A DNA stretch of 64,000 bases, taken from contig OY744611.1 of assembly GCA_963556255.1 (NCBI GenBank), positions 32,419,103-32,483,102 on the forward strand. The letters are read 5' to 3'. The number at the start of each line of letters is the position of its first letter. Position 1 is the stretch's first letter. Of the stretch, positions 53,836 through 64,000 are shown one piece after another. The notes under the pieces were generated by a model. It searched no databases and was not told the DNA's origin. It saw only the letters and a list, made by a program, of their open reading frames with translations. Source of the DNA: Allolobophora icterica (Eukaryota > Annelida > Clitellata > Crassiclitellata > Lumbricidae). The position numbers and the translations under genes were made by a program.

Positions 53836-54045
53836 TTATAGCATACCAGCATCAGCACAAAATGTTTCGAACATAGATGGATAGCTGCAAAACGGTATCA
53901 ACGTTGTATCCTTAACCAGTTCCTTTAGACATCGTTTGCCTTCGCGCTTGACATGACGGCCGTCGAACATAAGCCCAATCAGATTGTGGACGGCGACAGC
54001 GGAGCCAACGATGTTGGGATATTTTCTAACTTTCGGCGTCTCCAA
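53836..54045 (-). other. Short unidentified ORF in the C-D spacer
   Basis: A 69-codon minus-strand frame (KYPNIVGSAVAVHNLIGL, FCADAGML) with no recognised domain. The adjoining CGTCTCCAAACAATACTTTCC text recurs near 12065, but the ORF does not. Probably part of a decayed mobile element. The rest of 52830-54540 shows no gene. Confidence 0.25.
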
Positions 54046-55446
54046 ACAATACTTTCCAGACTATAATGCTAGTACATACAGATCGGTGTCCAATACTGAG
54101 GTTGAAAACTGCTAGAGTGTAATTTTCGCTCTCTGTTCAAATTTCAATATTCAGCCTGTTCAGCTTTTAATTATATATCCGTCGGTAATAATTTTATTAA
54201 TGCAAAGCGTTTGCATTAACCGAATGGCGGGAAGTGCTTGGGCCATTTAGAATACTGAAAGCACGTAGACGAATATATTCGCATTTGCCCGCACTTAATG
54301 CTTGTTTTCTTACCAAAAAAATTACAATATAGGCCTAGTCCTATACACCTGGCGATTAACTGTGTAGCATGCTTTCCATTATTAGGATCATAATAACTAT
54401 ACTAAAATTGTACATTAAACTGATTTTCTCGACGTTCAGCACAACAGAGTAAATTATTTGACGAATATGGCTTACTTCGAACAAGTATAAGGCATAAGCT
54501 TATATTTACTAGCCTAAAATTGACACGACCCAAACAGTTACGTGTCAGGCCCTGGTTAACCATTGGAGCACACGGAGCACGTGCTCCGGTGCCACCGACG
54601 ACAACGGGCCCCCAAATATGAGTCGACAATACAAGAGATCCGTATCGCATGAATGCAGAAGAGGAAATGAGAGATAGAGACTGCATGGAAGCACGCAGCA
54701 AACACGCATCGGGAAGAGGAAGAGAGGTTTATGCATGGAACATGCCGCAATAGCCGTAATTCTAATCGAGGCCATTCAAAAAACGCCGCTTTCTCTCGGT
54801 CGACGACGGAGTGCGGTCGCCACGGCAACCAAATGTCCGCCCGAAATGGTAAGCGGCCCATCTCGCTACAATTCTACCCCTACCCCACTAGGGTATCGAA
54901 ATGTCCCCATTTGGGTGCACAGCAGGCCGACATCCATCGACAGTTGTACATGGTAATATTAACAGAAATTGTCGGTTCTATCGCCAAATTTTTCCAGACC
55001 TGACCTAGAATGCCTTAACGGCCAGTTACACGCCGGCCTCCTTGATCATATGGCGGTACTATCAGTCTCGCCACCACTCTTCACTGTTCCGTGGGATCTA
55101 ACCGCGAACAGTTCATGTCAGCCAGTCCATCGCCGGCCCTTGGTCAAGCGCCGGAGCTTCTATTCCTATTCCGCGCATAGGTTGTTCCAGGGGAAGGCAA
55201 TCATAGTCCTCCTCGTCGCGGGTTGTGGTTGGAAGTAGGGCGACAGTTCGTCCACCTCTTCTTTTCCTCATCGTCCAACAACAGTATTTCCTTCCCACCC
55301 ATATCGGTATCATGGTACTGCGGAGGCGATAAGGGGGCGGACCCGTCCCTGAGGCAGCCCGGTGATAGGACGGTTGCCTTCGTAGATATCCTGAGTATTC
55401 CAGACTGTGTGCAAAATATTTGCAAAATATTGGACTTTGCAAATAC

Positions 55447-55447
<1 letters not shown>

Positions 55448-55541
<94 letters not shown>
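55448..55541 (+). repeat. (GT)n microsatellite upstream of D
   Basis: About 94 bp, in the same place as the longer tracts before B and C. Confidence 0.97.
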
Positions 55542-55542
<1 letters not shown>

Positions 55543-55544
55543 AT

Positions 55545-55750
55545 CTGCATATCACGTGACTGTCTGAATATTGGACTTTGCAAATACTTGTTGACCCACA
55601 TACATTCAACCTCGCTTCTGTTTGCAGACGCCCGTCTGCCTAGATCCCACTTGAAAACGTTATAACACGCAACTAGTCGATATCTTGTGGCTGTACAACC
55701 GGACGGCTGTTCTCTGTGTTGCATCTAGACTTGGTTTTAAAATTTAAAAG
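55545..55750 (+). promoter_or_regulatory. Proximal leader region of gene D
   Basis: It keeps the E-box CACGTG (55553-55558), TTCTGTTTGCAG and CAGACGCCCGTCTG found in C. The distal TATA block of B and C is not found upstream (54500-55440). Confidence 0.5.
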
Positions 55751-55867
55751 ATGGCGCAGGCAGAAAAGAAGAAACCTTCGGTTGAATACAACTGGCTGAG
55801 CGAGAACTGTGGACTGAAAGTGTCCAATATATGTCTTGGCACAATGACTTTTGGTACACCGTTGAAG
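55751..55867 (+). CDS. AKR D exon 1
   Basis: 39 codons, [16 protein letters not shown] to FGTPLK. The donor is GTAAGA. Confidence 0.93.
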
Positions 55868-58527
55868 GTAAGAGTTAATTATTGGTACTGTGCGTAGATG
55901 TACACGCTGGGCATAAAATTTGAGAGTGTTGCAGTGCATCAAAGTTATGGAAGAACTAAGAAGAAGAAGAGCAGTCCCTTAACCTAGCCCTGAGGCATCC
56001 ATGGGACAGAGGACTGGCCACCCGCCCTCATATGCCGAGGCTAAGAAAATGAAGTCGCTAGCACTTCATGCCCATCATGGGCATGAAGTGCTAGCGACTT
56101 CATTTTCTTAGCCTCGGCATATGAGGGCGGGTGGCCAGTCCTCTCTCTCGCCGTCTCATCTTCCCACTGACAGTGTACGGTCAGTGTACTCAGCATAGCT
56201 GACTTGGAAGAACTAAACCATTTGGTTAATTGAGCTGAAAGGTGTAACCTACAGTTAAACCAGAATAAGACACAGGAGATGTTCATAAGATCCAGGAGGT
56301 GTTCACGGGAAGATACCGCAAGCCGGCAACAGCATGAGAAAAACCTCTGGTCGCTTTCTATTGTCTCTTTGAGACGCCAAGAGGCCCTTTCTGAGCGGGA
56401 ATTTTCACTCTGCTCGACGATCTCCAGGATGGTAACACGGTACCGCTGTTGTTTACCGCTGCCTCCTCTAAAAATCAGAACATGGGGCCCTCTTGCGTCA
56501 ACTTTTTCTGGGCAGTAGAGACACAAGTGCGGTTCACAGAGTGTCGCACCTAGCCTCAGCCCGATTGCGATCTGTACCTCCTCGTCTGAGAGGCGTAGTC
56601 ACAAGAGGAGCTAGCATCCAGTCGCCAGAATGAGGTGCTCTTGAAGCTAGGAGGCGAGCACGATCGCGTGGACAGTGAGTGGACTCGAGTAGTGCTGTCC
56701 ATGCCTTTTCTGTACATCGGAGATTCCACTGTTTTGGCGATGAGTTGCTGCTCCTATTGGTATCTCAGCATCTGTCAGAGTCATCCACGCGGTCAGTGCT
56801 GAATTCACCACCCAGTTCGTATGGTATCTCAGCCGACTTTTTTTGGTAAGATGCATGCCTGCAGTTCTGCTTGTGGTAGCAGCAGAAGCCAGAAAGACGG
56901 AAAGTGCCAGCATATATACACAGCGAACTGTCAGACCACCATCTCTCACCGGCAAAGAAGCCTGGACCAACGGTCATCGTCAAAGTCCATATTCAAGATG
57001 GCTGAGAGCCCTTCTCTCAACAACTGGTCGAAACGACCCAAGCCCGGGCAATCAGCACAGACAGCTGTGCGCATACTGTATAACAGCTTCGGAGCTCTCA
57101 GTTTGTTTCTCAGCCGAACCAGAGCGTCATGTGCGTATTTACAGTAACGATGATCTTATGATTGCCCTCTCAAGATTGTTAGCTTTCGTTTCTATGACCA
57201 AGTCCACAGCTGAACCTGGTATCAGAAGTGCACCCAGCAACTTCGGCGGCCACTGTTTCCTTGCTACACCCAATGTCCGGTCATCCAAGAGTTCCAGTAC
57301 GCAGATCCAATCTATCAGAACCGGTTGTAGTATAAGGCAGATCTCTAGAAGGCCCAATGGATCGCCTTGCTGGGTCCCCTCTTCAGAGCATATGATGTTC
57401 GAGCCAGAACACACAAAGTAGAGGTCGGAATAGGTGGCGTGAGCAAATCGGTAGAGCTCTGGGATGCAGAGATGCCTCTAGAAGTGAATCTTTGCTCAGA
57501 GTGTCAAAGGCGTTAGTGAAATCAAGCTTCACTAGGACGCTGTCTCCAGGCATTATGGTCACCCAACGACGTGTCGTATGAACAGCTGCCTCAGCGCCTC
57601 CCAGAATGCCTACCCATAGCTAATGGGGCGACCATTTGAGACAGCCCTGTCACTGCGTACGAATTAGCGCATTTCGCCGCCAGTAGCCCACCGCGATTGG
57701 TCTCAATCCTCCGTTCTTCTTGCTTAGGGCTAAAAGGTTTCTCAATAGATTACTTATTCACCTCTTCAGGTAGACTTCCCTTTAAAAGCAGATTGACAGG
57801 GTCGGATGGATGTTGGCCGATGTTGTCATCCACTTCAAAGGCCACGAAATCCTGTAAGTGCTGTGGATGTTGATGTCGTCGAGGCAGACGGCCGAACCCG
57901 CTGGGAAAGGGCCAAGGGGCTTCTACTTTCGAAGCCATGATGAAGCGTTCTGAGCTGTTTGGATCACACGTGTTCTCCTGTCCACCGGCGCAGGCGGGGG
58001 CTTATGCTGAAGCACGGCAGGAGTTTTCGGTATATCCACCGCCGGCGTATCGTCACTGCAGATGAGACGGATGGCTACATTAAAAGTTGCCTTCTTCGAG
58101 CTTCGTGGCAACTGTCGAGTGTCGACGCCAAATACTTCGCCGGATCGTATTTAGTTGCGTTGGGTTTCCGACTTAAGCTGTCGAATCCTGTTCATCTTTG
58201 GAGTTTGGTCAAATAATTTGGCCCCTTCAATCTCCAATCAGCAATGCGATATAGAATCATCTTCGTGGTGTTATGTTTTCGTCCTAATCTCCTTGGTTTC
58301 GCCAGCACAGTTCGTCCAGCAAATCAGATAGTTTGCCAACGCAATTGGGTTTTCGCACGATAGCTTGTATTAGGTCCACCAGGCGACCAGCAAATATGGT
58401 CATGCAACTCTTGCACAAGACGTTGGAACAAAAAGGTCGTCTCACGAGCGTCCCACGTAGTAGTTCTGAATTTCTGCCGTAGAGCAGAAAGGAAGTCCAA
58501 GCCCTCGCTGTTTATCGGGCCAAGGGG

Positions 58528-58616
<89 letters not shown>

Positions 58617-58618
58617 CA

Positions 58619-58680
<62 letters not shown>

Positions 58681-61600
58681 TTGTTTTAGTAATAGTAGTA
58701 GTCATAGCGGTAGTCTAAATAGTAGTGGTAGTGAAAGTAGTAGTAACAATTGATTGGCCACTAAGTATCATGTAGGCCAGGAATGAGAACTGAAGTCGTT
58801 AACACTTCCCACTCGTACAGCTTGCACTTGTTGGATTTTGTGTCAGATGCAATTTAAAATTTGCATAGCTCAACAAATGGACTGATTACTGAGGAGAGCT
58901 AATTCTATGTGTTATGACTTTCCTCTTACTGGACCAAGTACCATGTGCGTTTAGATTGTTTGTAAGGCATAAAATCATTTGGTTTCGTTTTATTTTTAGG
59001 CGTTTGATGCGCCAGGGAATACCGATAAGGCTGGTTCATTTGCCATTCTGGATCGCTATGTTGAGCTTGGAGGAAACTTTCTCGACACAGCCAACATCTA
59101 CTGCAATGGAGAGTCAGAGGAAATTGTTGGCTCTTGGCTGAGCAGGTACACAACCGTCTAAATTGTATCTGAATATTTGCAACAGGACTTTCTTGTCTGC
59201 CTTTCATAGATCCTGATTTTTGTTGTAGGACTGCCTCATTTTACATGACTAAACCTGACATACCTTAGCTACTTCTGTAGAATTTCCCTTGCTACAAAAA
59301 TTTAACATATCTTGGTTTATCTTAGATAAGGTTGTTTACTTTCATCTTAAACTTTGGCTTAGTGTGTATCCCTCCAAAATGTTCACTCAGCACCACAACA
59401 AACGCTCAGACTCTTCTTTTCATGATAAATAACATGGTTTGGTGTTTTATTACTACATGTTTGCAACGAGCCACAAAAATTCTCGAACATGTCAAATTGA
59501 GGATATATTTATCGGAGAGTTTTTTGGCATGCAAGGTAATTGTAGAAGCCAGATAAGTTTCTAGACATTAAGGCTCTTAAGAAGCTAGGAATTCGAAATA
59601 GGATGAGAGAGGGATATTGCTGCTATTATAGGCAATTATAATATATAGCGTCAGCGTAACTGAACAATTGTCTGAAACTGAACTGTGTAATCAGCGATTC
59701 GAGAGACTTTCGTACAGTATGACAGCAAAGTATTTCTACGGAGAAGGGACATTCGTAGAATATGACAATGAAGTATTACTACAGAAGAATCTCTCATCTC
59801 GTAGTCTCAAGTGATCCAATGTTTACCTGCTTAAGTAGAGATAGGCCTGTCTGATATACTTGCAGATTCCTTGGTTACAAAATTATTGTCAAACTAATAT
59901 TCTGCACATATATTTAATGTCAGATTACTTTTGATCTCCTATATGTGCAACACTTCTCCCATCTTGCAAAAGCTACCTGCCATAGAGTGTCCTGGTTATA
60001 ACTACATTACTCCAATGGATTATAATTCTAGACTTCAGTTTCGTAATCGTGATCGCAATCGCCAAACTTCTAAAGCGCCACTGGAAGGCCAATCGCAGGG
60101 CATCAGCCTTTTCACGAGCGCTGCGTCAAATCAGAGGGATTTCCAAAGAGTACTATAGTCCAAACAAGTTCCGAGTCCGGTTACCATGAGGGCCAGAACA
60201 AGAGAGGAGCAGAGCAGCTGTTAGGCGGTTTCTTTTTAGGGCGTGAAGAATTGTGGTGCGGAGGATCACATGAGTCAGGGTAGGAGTTCTTGAAAAGGTG
60301 AGACTTCAGTTTTGAATGGAAAGCCCAAAAGTTGGCTGACAAGTAGGACTGGAATAGAGGAGCATGACAAGGAGGATAGAGGACAGGTTCCAATGGTGAT
60401 GGTGGAACAGAGAATCTGCGGAACTGAAGGGAGATCGTTCGGAGGCGTGTTGCTGTGTTGGATCCGGCTCGCTTGAAGAACTTGAGATTAGTGGTGACAG
60501 AGGGCCGAGAAAGACTCAGATATGAGGAGGATCGGGTGGAGCGGGTTGCCTGGATGGTGAAGAAATCACGAAGATACCTAGGCTGGGATTTGTAGGTTAG
60601 TGATTGCACTCTGAAGTGGTTTCGCTCTGGAATGTTAGGCCAATGGAGTGTTTGAGCACGGGAGTGATATGATGATGTTTGGGCGTTCTAGTGACACCCC
60701 TGGCGTGCGAGTTTTGGTTTAGTTGCAGACGCTTGATTTCTGTGGATTCAAGGTTGAGGATTAGGGAATTGCAGGTCAAGCTTTGAATGAACAATGGAGG
60801 TAGCAACACTGGAGGCAGTTTTAAGGTCGAGCATGGGCCGGATGCGTCGGAGGTCACGGATGTGCATGAATCAGAAGTGCGAGAGGTTGGAGATGTGGTT
60901 AGGGAAGGAGAGATGTGGGTGAAAAGTAATACCAAGATTTCGGACAGAAGAATCGGGGTGTAGGTAAGAAATGAAGAGTTCGTCGATGGGTGTATGGAAG
61001 GTTGAGGGATTTTCTTGATTTGATCAGGAAGGTTTAGGATGGTGAATTCTGTTTTGTAATGGTTAAGGCAGAGGAGATTGGATGAGATTCATTGAGAAAT
61101 ATGGTTATCCACGTTGCGTAATTGTGTGATGGAGGTGGAAAGAAGCTTTGGGAGAATGATATGAAGAGTTGGCTGACAAGTAGGACTGGGATCAGAGTAT
61201 AGCAGTGCCAAAGTCGTCAAACCAAGAAGATAGTCGTTCAAGAAGACGGCTGTGATCGATGTGTGGAATGCGGCGGAAATGTCAAGAAGACAGAGGCAGG
61301 AGACTTGCTGATGGCTGACGGATGAGATCAGTTTATTGTACAGAGACGCAATAAAGTTTCAGTGGAGTGGTGTTTAGTGAAGCCAGATTGGTGGGGGTTG
61401 AGGACTGAGTTAGAAGAGAGGTAGTCGTTTAGCCGGCCAAAGACAATTCGTACTGTTAGCTTAGATTGAAAGGAAAGATTGGAGATAGGACGGTGATTGG
61501 ATGGGTTTTGAGAAGGGGAGTGACTAAAGAGTGCTTAAAGGCCATTGTGAGGCGTGGTGGCTCAGTGGTAAGATCGGCGCCTTGTGACCGGAGGGTTGCA

Positions 61601-63735
61601 GGTTCGAATCCCACTCTAGCCGCTGCGTACGGACCTTGGGCAAGTCCTTCACTCGCAATTGCTCGTGGCGCTTCGGCGTGAAAATTCCGGCACAGTATCA
61701 TATGCTGTAGTCGGGAGCGCCTCTGAGTAGTGGTAGACTTCGAGAGGCGCTATAGAAATATCCGGAATAAATAAATTGGGAAGTTGCCGGAGCGAGTAGA
61801 GAGCGAGAGATTGATGTGTTTGGTGATTACAGGAACAAGGGATCAGAGGCTCAGTCTTTTCGAAGCGAGGTGGGGATAGGATCAAGTTCACATTGCTTGT
61901 TGTGAAGGGAATTTAGGAGGAGTGACATTTCTGCTTCGGAGGCGGGAGAGAGAATTGGGAGCGATGACCGAGAGGCAGGAAGGGTAGGGTTGACAGAAAG
62001 GAGTGAATCAGTGCTGGAGGAGGCAAGATGCATTGTTTGTGTCTAGAAGATATTTTATGTGAAACGAAAGGATGAGATTTCGACAGAGAAAAAACAGAAG
62101 GTTTCAGCGATATAGGGGGAGAGAAGGGAACTATGCAGTGGAGAGGAAGAGTTATGATGAAGGAGAGAGTTGACAGCTCTCCAGAGATGTCTTGGGTTCT
62201 CACCTTGTCACCTTGTGCTGTCAACTCCTGGAGCTCTAGCGACCGTCATGATAGTTGTGTTTCATGACGATTTTCTTGGCATGTTAACAGGGGTGGTTTG
62301 CCATTGCCTTCCCCTGGTTTTGCCTGCCGTGCCCGTTCGTTCCCCTTCCTATGGAAGGGTATTAACGGTCCGCACCACGTGAAGGTGGGCACGGAGGACT
62401 TTGGTTCACCAGCCCAGGTAGGGTCCGAGTCTACGCTCAAAGAGACGTCGGTCAGGTCACCTCCCTGCTTTACTCTGAAACAGAGTGACTGATGAACCTT
62501 TGCGGACTTGTTCTAGGAGCTAGAATTGAGGGGTGAGGAATAATATTTCTTTTTGGCAGCATCGATGAGTTCATGATATCTATTTGTGGATGAGTTGAGG
62601 TAGTGAGGATTTTTCTCTAGCTTTGGAGTCTGTGGTGCGCTGATAGATTTTCCCAAGACTTCTGCTGTTAGTTTTAAAGGCTTGGAGGTAGGAAGTAAAC
62701 CAGAGGTAACTGGTGCGTGAGTGATGAGTGGCGCATGATTTCTAGGTGGTTGGATAGTGTAGAATTGTAACAAGAAAGATGGTCATCAAGGGAAGAGGCA
62801 GAGGGAGGGTTAAGTACCAGCTGGGAGTCAAGACTATCATGGATGAAGGCCTGACGGTCAATGGACCCGATAAGACGGGGAAAGAATGAATCGAAGGCGG
62901 AGATGAGGCTAAAGGATTGATTTGAAGGACAGCCATGATGAGATAATGAACAGTAATGTTGAGAACAGAGTGTGGTAGTTTGGGAGATAATAGAGAAGCG
63001 GTGGAGGTGATAAGGAGAGTAAGGGTGTGATTCTTGACATGGGTCGGGAAATGGATATATTAAGTGAGATTAACTGAGGAGAGGAGGTCCCGGAATCTGA
63101 GGCAAGAAGGTCTAAGGGATTGTCTACATGAATGCTGAAATCGCCGGTTAGTAAGAACTCGTTGGGAGTAGTGGCAGCGAGATAAAGGAGGGAGTCAAAT
63201 TCATCATGGAAGATAGAGCGTTTGAAGGAGTAGGCCGACGACGTGGGAGGGCGGTAGATATTGAAAACCGTTCGTATGTCGGGGGTAATTCGAAGAGTTT
63301 TGGAGGAGCATTCAAAAGAGCGGAAGGTATGGCGAGAGGAATTTAGGACGAAAGCCGGTTCATGGACCAAAAAGGCGGTGCCGCCACTAGAGATTTCTGC
63401 GGACTTTGTTGAGGAGTTGATGCGACGAAACCTGTGCATTATGAATACAGCGCTATTTACCAATTTATTAGATCATATAACCATAATTTTACCGTATATG
63501 AAGTCGTGATTTAATCCATGTTATCCAAAAAGGTTTGTTTAATGCTAAATCACGTATGACTGTGTCTTTCAGCCGAGATCGAGGGTCGATTGTTGTGGCA
63601 ACTAAGGTGTTTGCTGGTCGTGATGGAGATGATGACTCGAAGCCCAACGCCAGAGGACTCAGTCGCGGCTCAATCATGCACAACGTTGAGCAAAGCCTTC
63701 GTAGACTCAAGACAGACTATATCGACCTCTACTAT
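55751..63735 (+). CDS. Aldo-keto reductase gene D (3' partial; exons 1-3)
   Basis: Exons 55751-55867, 59000-59145 and 63573-63735 give the first 142 residues. The rest lies beyond the right edge. Asp68, Tyr73 and Lys99 (IVVATK) are present. It is nearly identical to C in exon 1 (GTPLK instead of GKATK), with changes around the variable [16 protein letters not shown] segment at the start of exon 2. No disabling change is seen. Introns 1 and 2 carry retroelement X pieces and a long L2-like LINE. Confidence 0.9.
56008..56144. repeat. Perfect palindrome, 68-bp arms, 1-bp centre
   Basis: 56008-56075 is the exact reverse complement of 56077-56144 around C56076. One arm matches gene C intron 1 near 34858-34905 (GGCTAAGAAAGTGAAGTCGC), so a unit of intron 1 has been copied head to head. 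Confidence 0.95.
56270..58520 (-). mobile_element. Retroelement X remnants, intron 1 of D
   Basis: Minus strand: FLFQRLV C-terminal text (about 58430), a [18 protein letters not shown] region (57923-58111), [11 protein letters not shown] (about 57540), [10 protein letters not shown] (about 57370), [15 protein letters not shown] (56970), VDARGPHVL (about 56495). Many frameshifts. The X pieces in C contain nested insertions that are absent here. Confidence 0.7.
58529..58681 (+). repeat. (ATT)n microsatellite
   Basis: Interrupted once by ATCATC at 58616. It lies in the same relative place as the ATT tracts near 43380 in gene C. Confidence 0.95.
59000..59145 (+). CDS. AKR D exon 2
   Basis: 146 nt, [16 protein letters not shown] to GSWLS with Asp68 and Tyr73. 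The donor is GTACAC. Confidence 0.93.
61551..61778 (+). mobile_element. tRNA-derived SINE, plus strand, nested in the L2
   Basis: A box TGGCTCAGTGG (about 61558-61568), B box GGTTCGAATCC (61601-61611), a GACCTTGGGCAAGTCCTTC body and an AATAAATAAAT tail. Close to 50295-50539. It is a SINE, not a tRNA gene: the head continues into the fixed body. Confidence 0.9.
62201..62510 (-). mobile_element. Short element sharing the LINE 3' tail of 6067-6607
   Basis: Read on the minus strand, it ends with about 53 bp closely matching the 3' end of the LINE at 6067-6607 (GCTAGAGCTCC, GAGTTGACAGCAC, GGTGACAAGGTG). The upstream ~250 bp is unrelated and has no RT coding (it includes GGCAATGGCAAACCACCCC). This resembles a SINE using a partner LINE tail. 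Confidence 0.6.
63573..63735 (+). CDS. AKR D exon 3
   Basis: 163 nt with catalytic Lys99 ([16 protein letters not shown]) to DYIDLYY. The donor is GTTAGT. Confidence 0.93.
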
Positions 63736-63899
63736 GTTAGTTCATAACTAAAAATACAGTGAACTAATGTGCGGTATGCTAAATATTACGCTGCAACATG
63801 TAACATGCTGGAGATGAGTTCAGTATGCTAAACATTGCATGGGCTCAACAGAAAATGAAGACGAGTCCAGAAAAAGTTTGTAGGTCATCGTAAAGACGC

Positions 63900-64000
63900 A
63901 ATACTGTGGAGAGGAACATGACTTCTGAGGGACTCTGACTTCTGCATTTGGGTGGCAGAAAACCAGAACAGATGTCGGTTACGACCACCTCTTATACAGT
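63900..64000 (+). mobile_element. L2/CR1-like LINE 3' end, intron 3 of D (cut by edge)
   Basis: The start of the same fragment as at 960, 17930 and 44870 (GGCAGAAAACCAGAACAGAT, TCGGTTACGACCA). Confidence 0.6.

Larger units (their letters stand above)
60040..63464 (-). mobile_element. L2-like LINE with endonuclease and RT, intron 2 of D
   Basis: Minus strand N to C: endonuclease domain ([48 protein letters not shown]; 63463-62909). Then the linker ([13 protein letters not shown]), RT start (ELDPIPTSL), [12 protein letters not shown] palm, [20 protein letters not shown] (60735) and a C-terminus with [16 protein letters not shown]. The 3' tail is near 60040. Frameshifts and two nested insertions (61551-61778, 62201-62510) mark it as inactive. 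It has the most complete coding of any mobile element here. Confidence 0.85.

Noticed and set aside
61551..61625. Functional tRNA gene
   Set aside because: A and B boxes are present, but the sequence runs into a fixed SINE body and AATAAAT tail and a second copy exists at 50295-50539; no clear acceptor-stem pairing was found.

Overview
The window is nuclear DNA of an intron-rich animal. GT-AG introns split every coding sequence, the intergenic DNA is full of non-LTR retrotransposon remnants and non-autonomous DNA transposons, and long GT, ATT and AT microsatellites occur throughout. The palindrome TAGGCCTA recurs, and the L2/CR1-like elements and intron sizes resemble a marine invertebrate, possibly an echinoderm or another deuterostome. 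The species cannot be fixed from sequence alone. There is no bacterial, phage or CRISPR content.

The only convincing host genes are four plus-strand tandem copies of one aldo-keto reductase (AKR), called A to D here. A (142-9166) lacks its first two exons because the window begins inside it. B (14719-23911) and C (34640-51959) are complete, with eight coding exons each. D (55751-63735) runs off the right edge after exon 3. Intron positions and phases are the same in all copies. Spliced B encodes 380 residues and C 379, and all parts of the AKR catalytic tetrad (Asp68, Tyr73, Lys99, His144) are present. Gene B carries two alternative last exons, 8a and 8b. Gene A keeps only the 8b type and gene C only the 8a type, so the copies make different C-termini.

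Layout: gene A (0.1-9.2 kb); A-B spacer (9.2-14.7 kb) with L2, Ty3/gypsy and Tc1/mariner remnants and a TATA-containing block; gene B (14.7-23.9 kb); B-C spacer (23.9-34.6 kb) packed with insertions, a minus-strand LINE, an inverted 135-bp array and a second TATA block; gene C (34.6-52 kb) with a 9-kb first intron full of nested transposons; short C-D spacer (52-55.7 kb); gene D (55.7 kb to the edge), with a 68-bp perfect palindrome in intron 1 and a 3.4-kb L2-like LINE in intron 2.

Because the duplicated units can be aligned by eye, many transposons show both a filled site in one copy and an empty site in another. At least ten non-autonomous elements have matching terminal inverted repeats (TIRs) and perfect or near-perfect 8-bp target duplications, the mark of hAT-type transposition. 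The most unusual are two ~0.9-kb elements built largely of an AAGACC minisatellite, a MITE reduced to a bare 45-bp TIR pair, and an array of inverted, rearranged pieces of gene C's own upstream and leader DNA.
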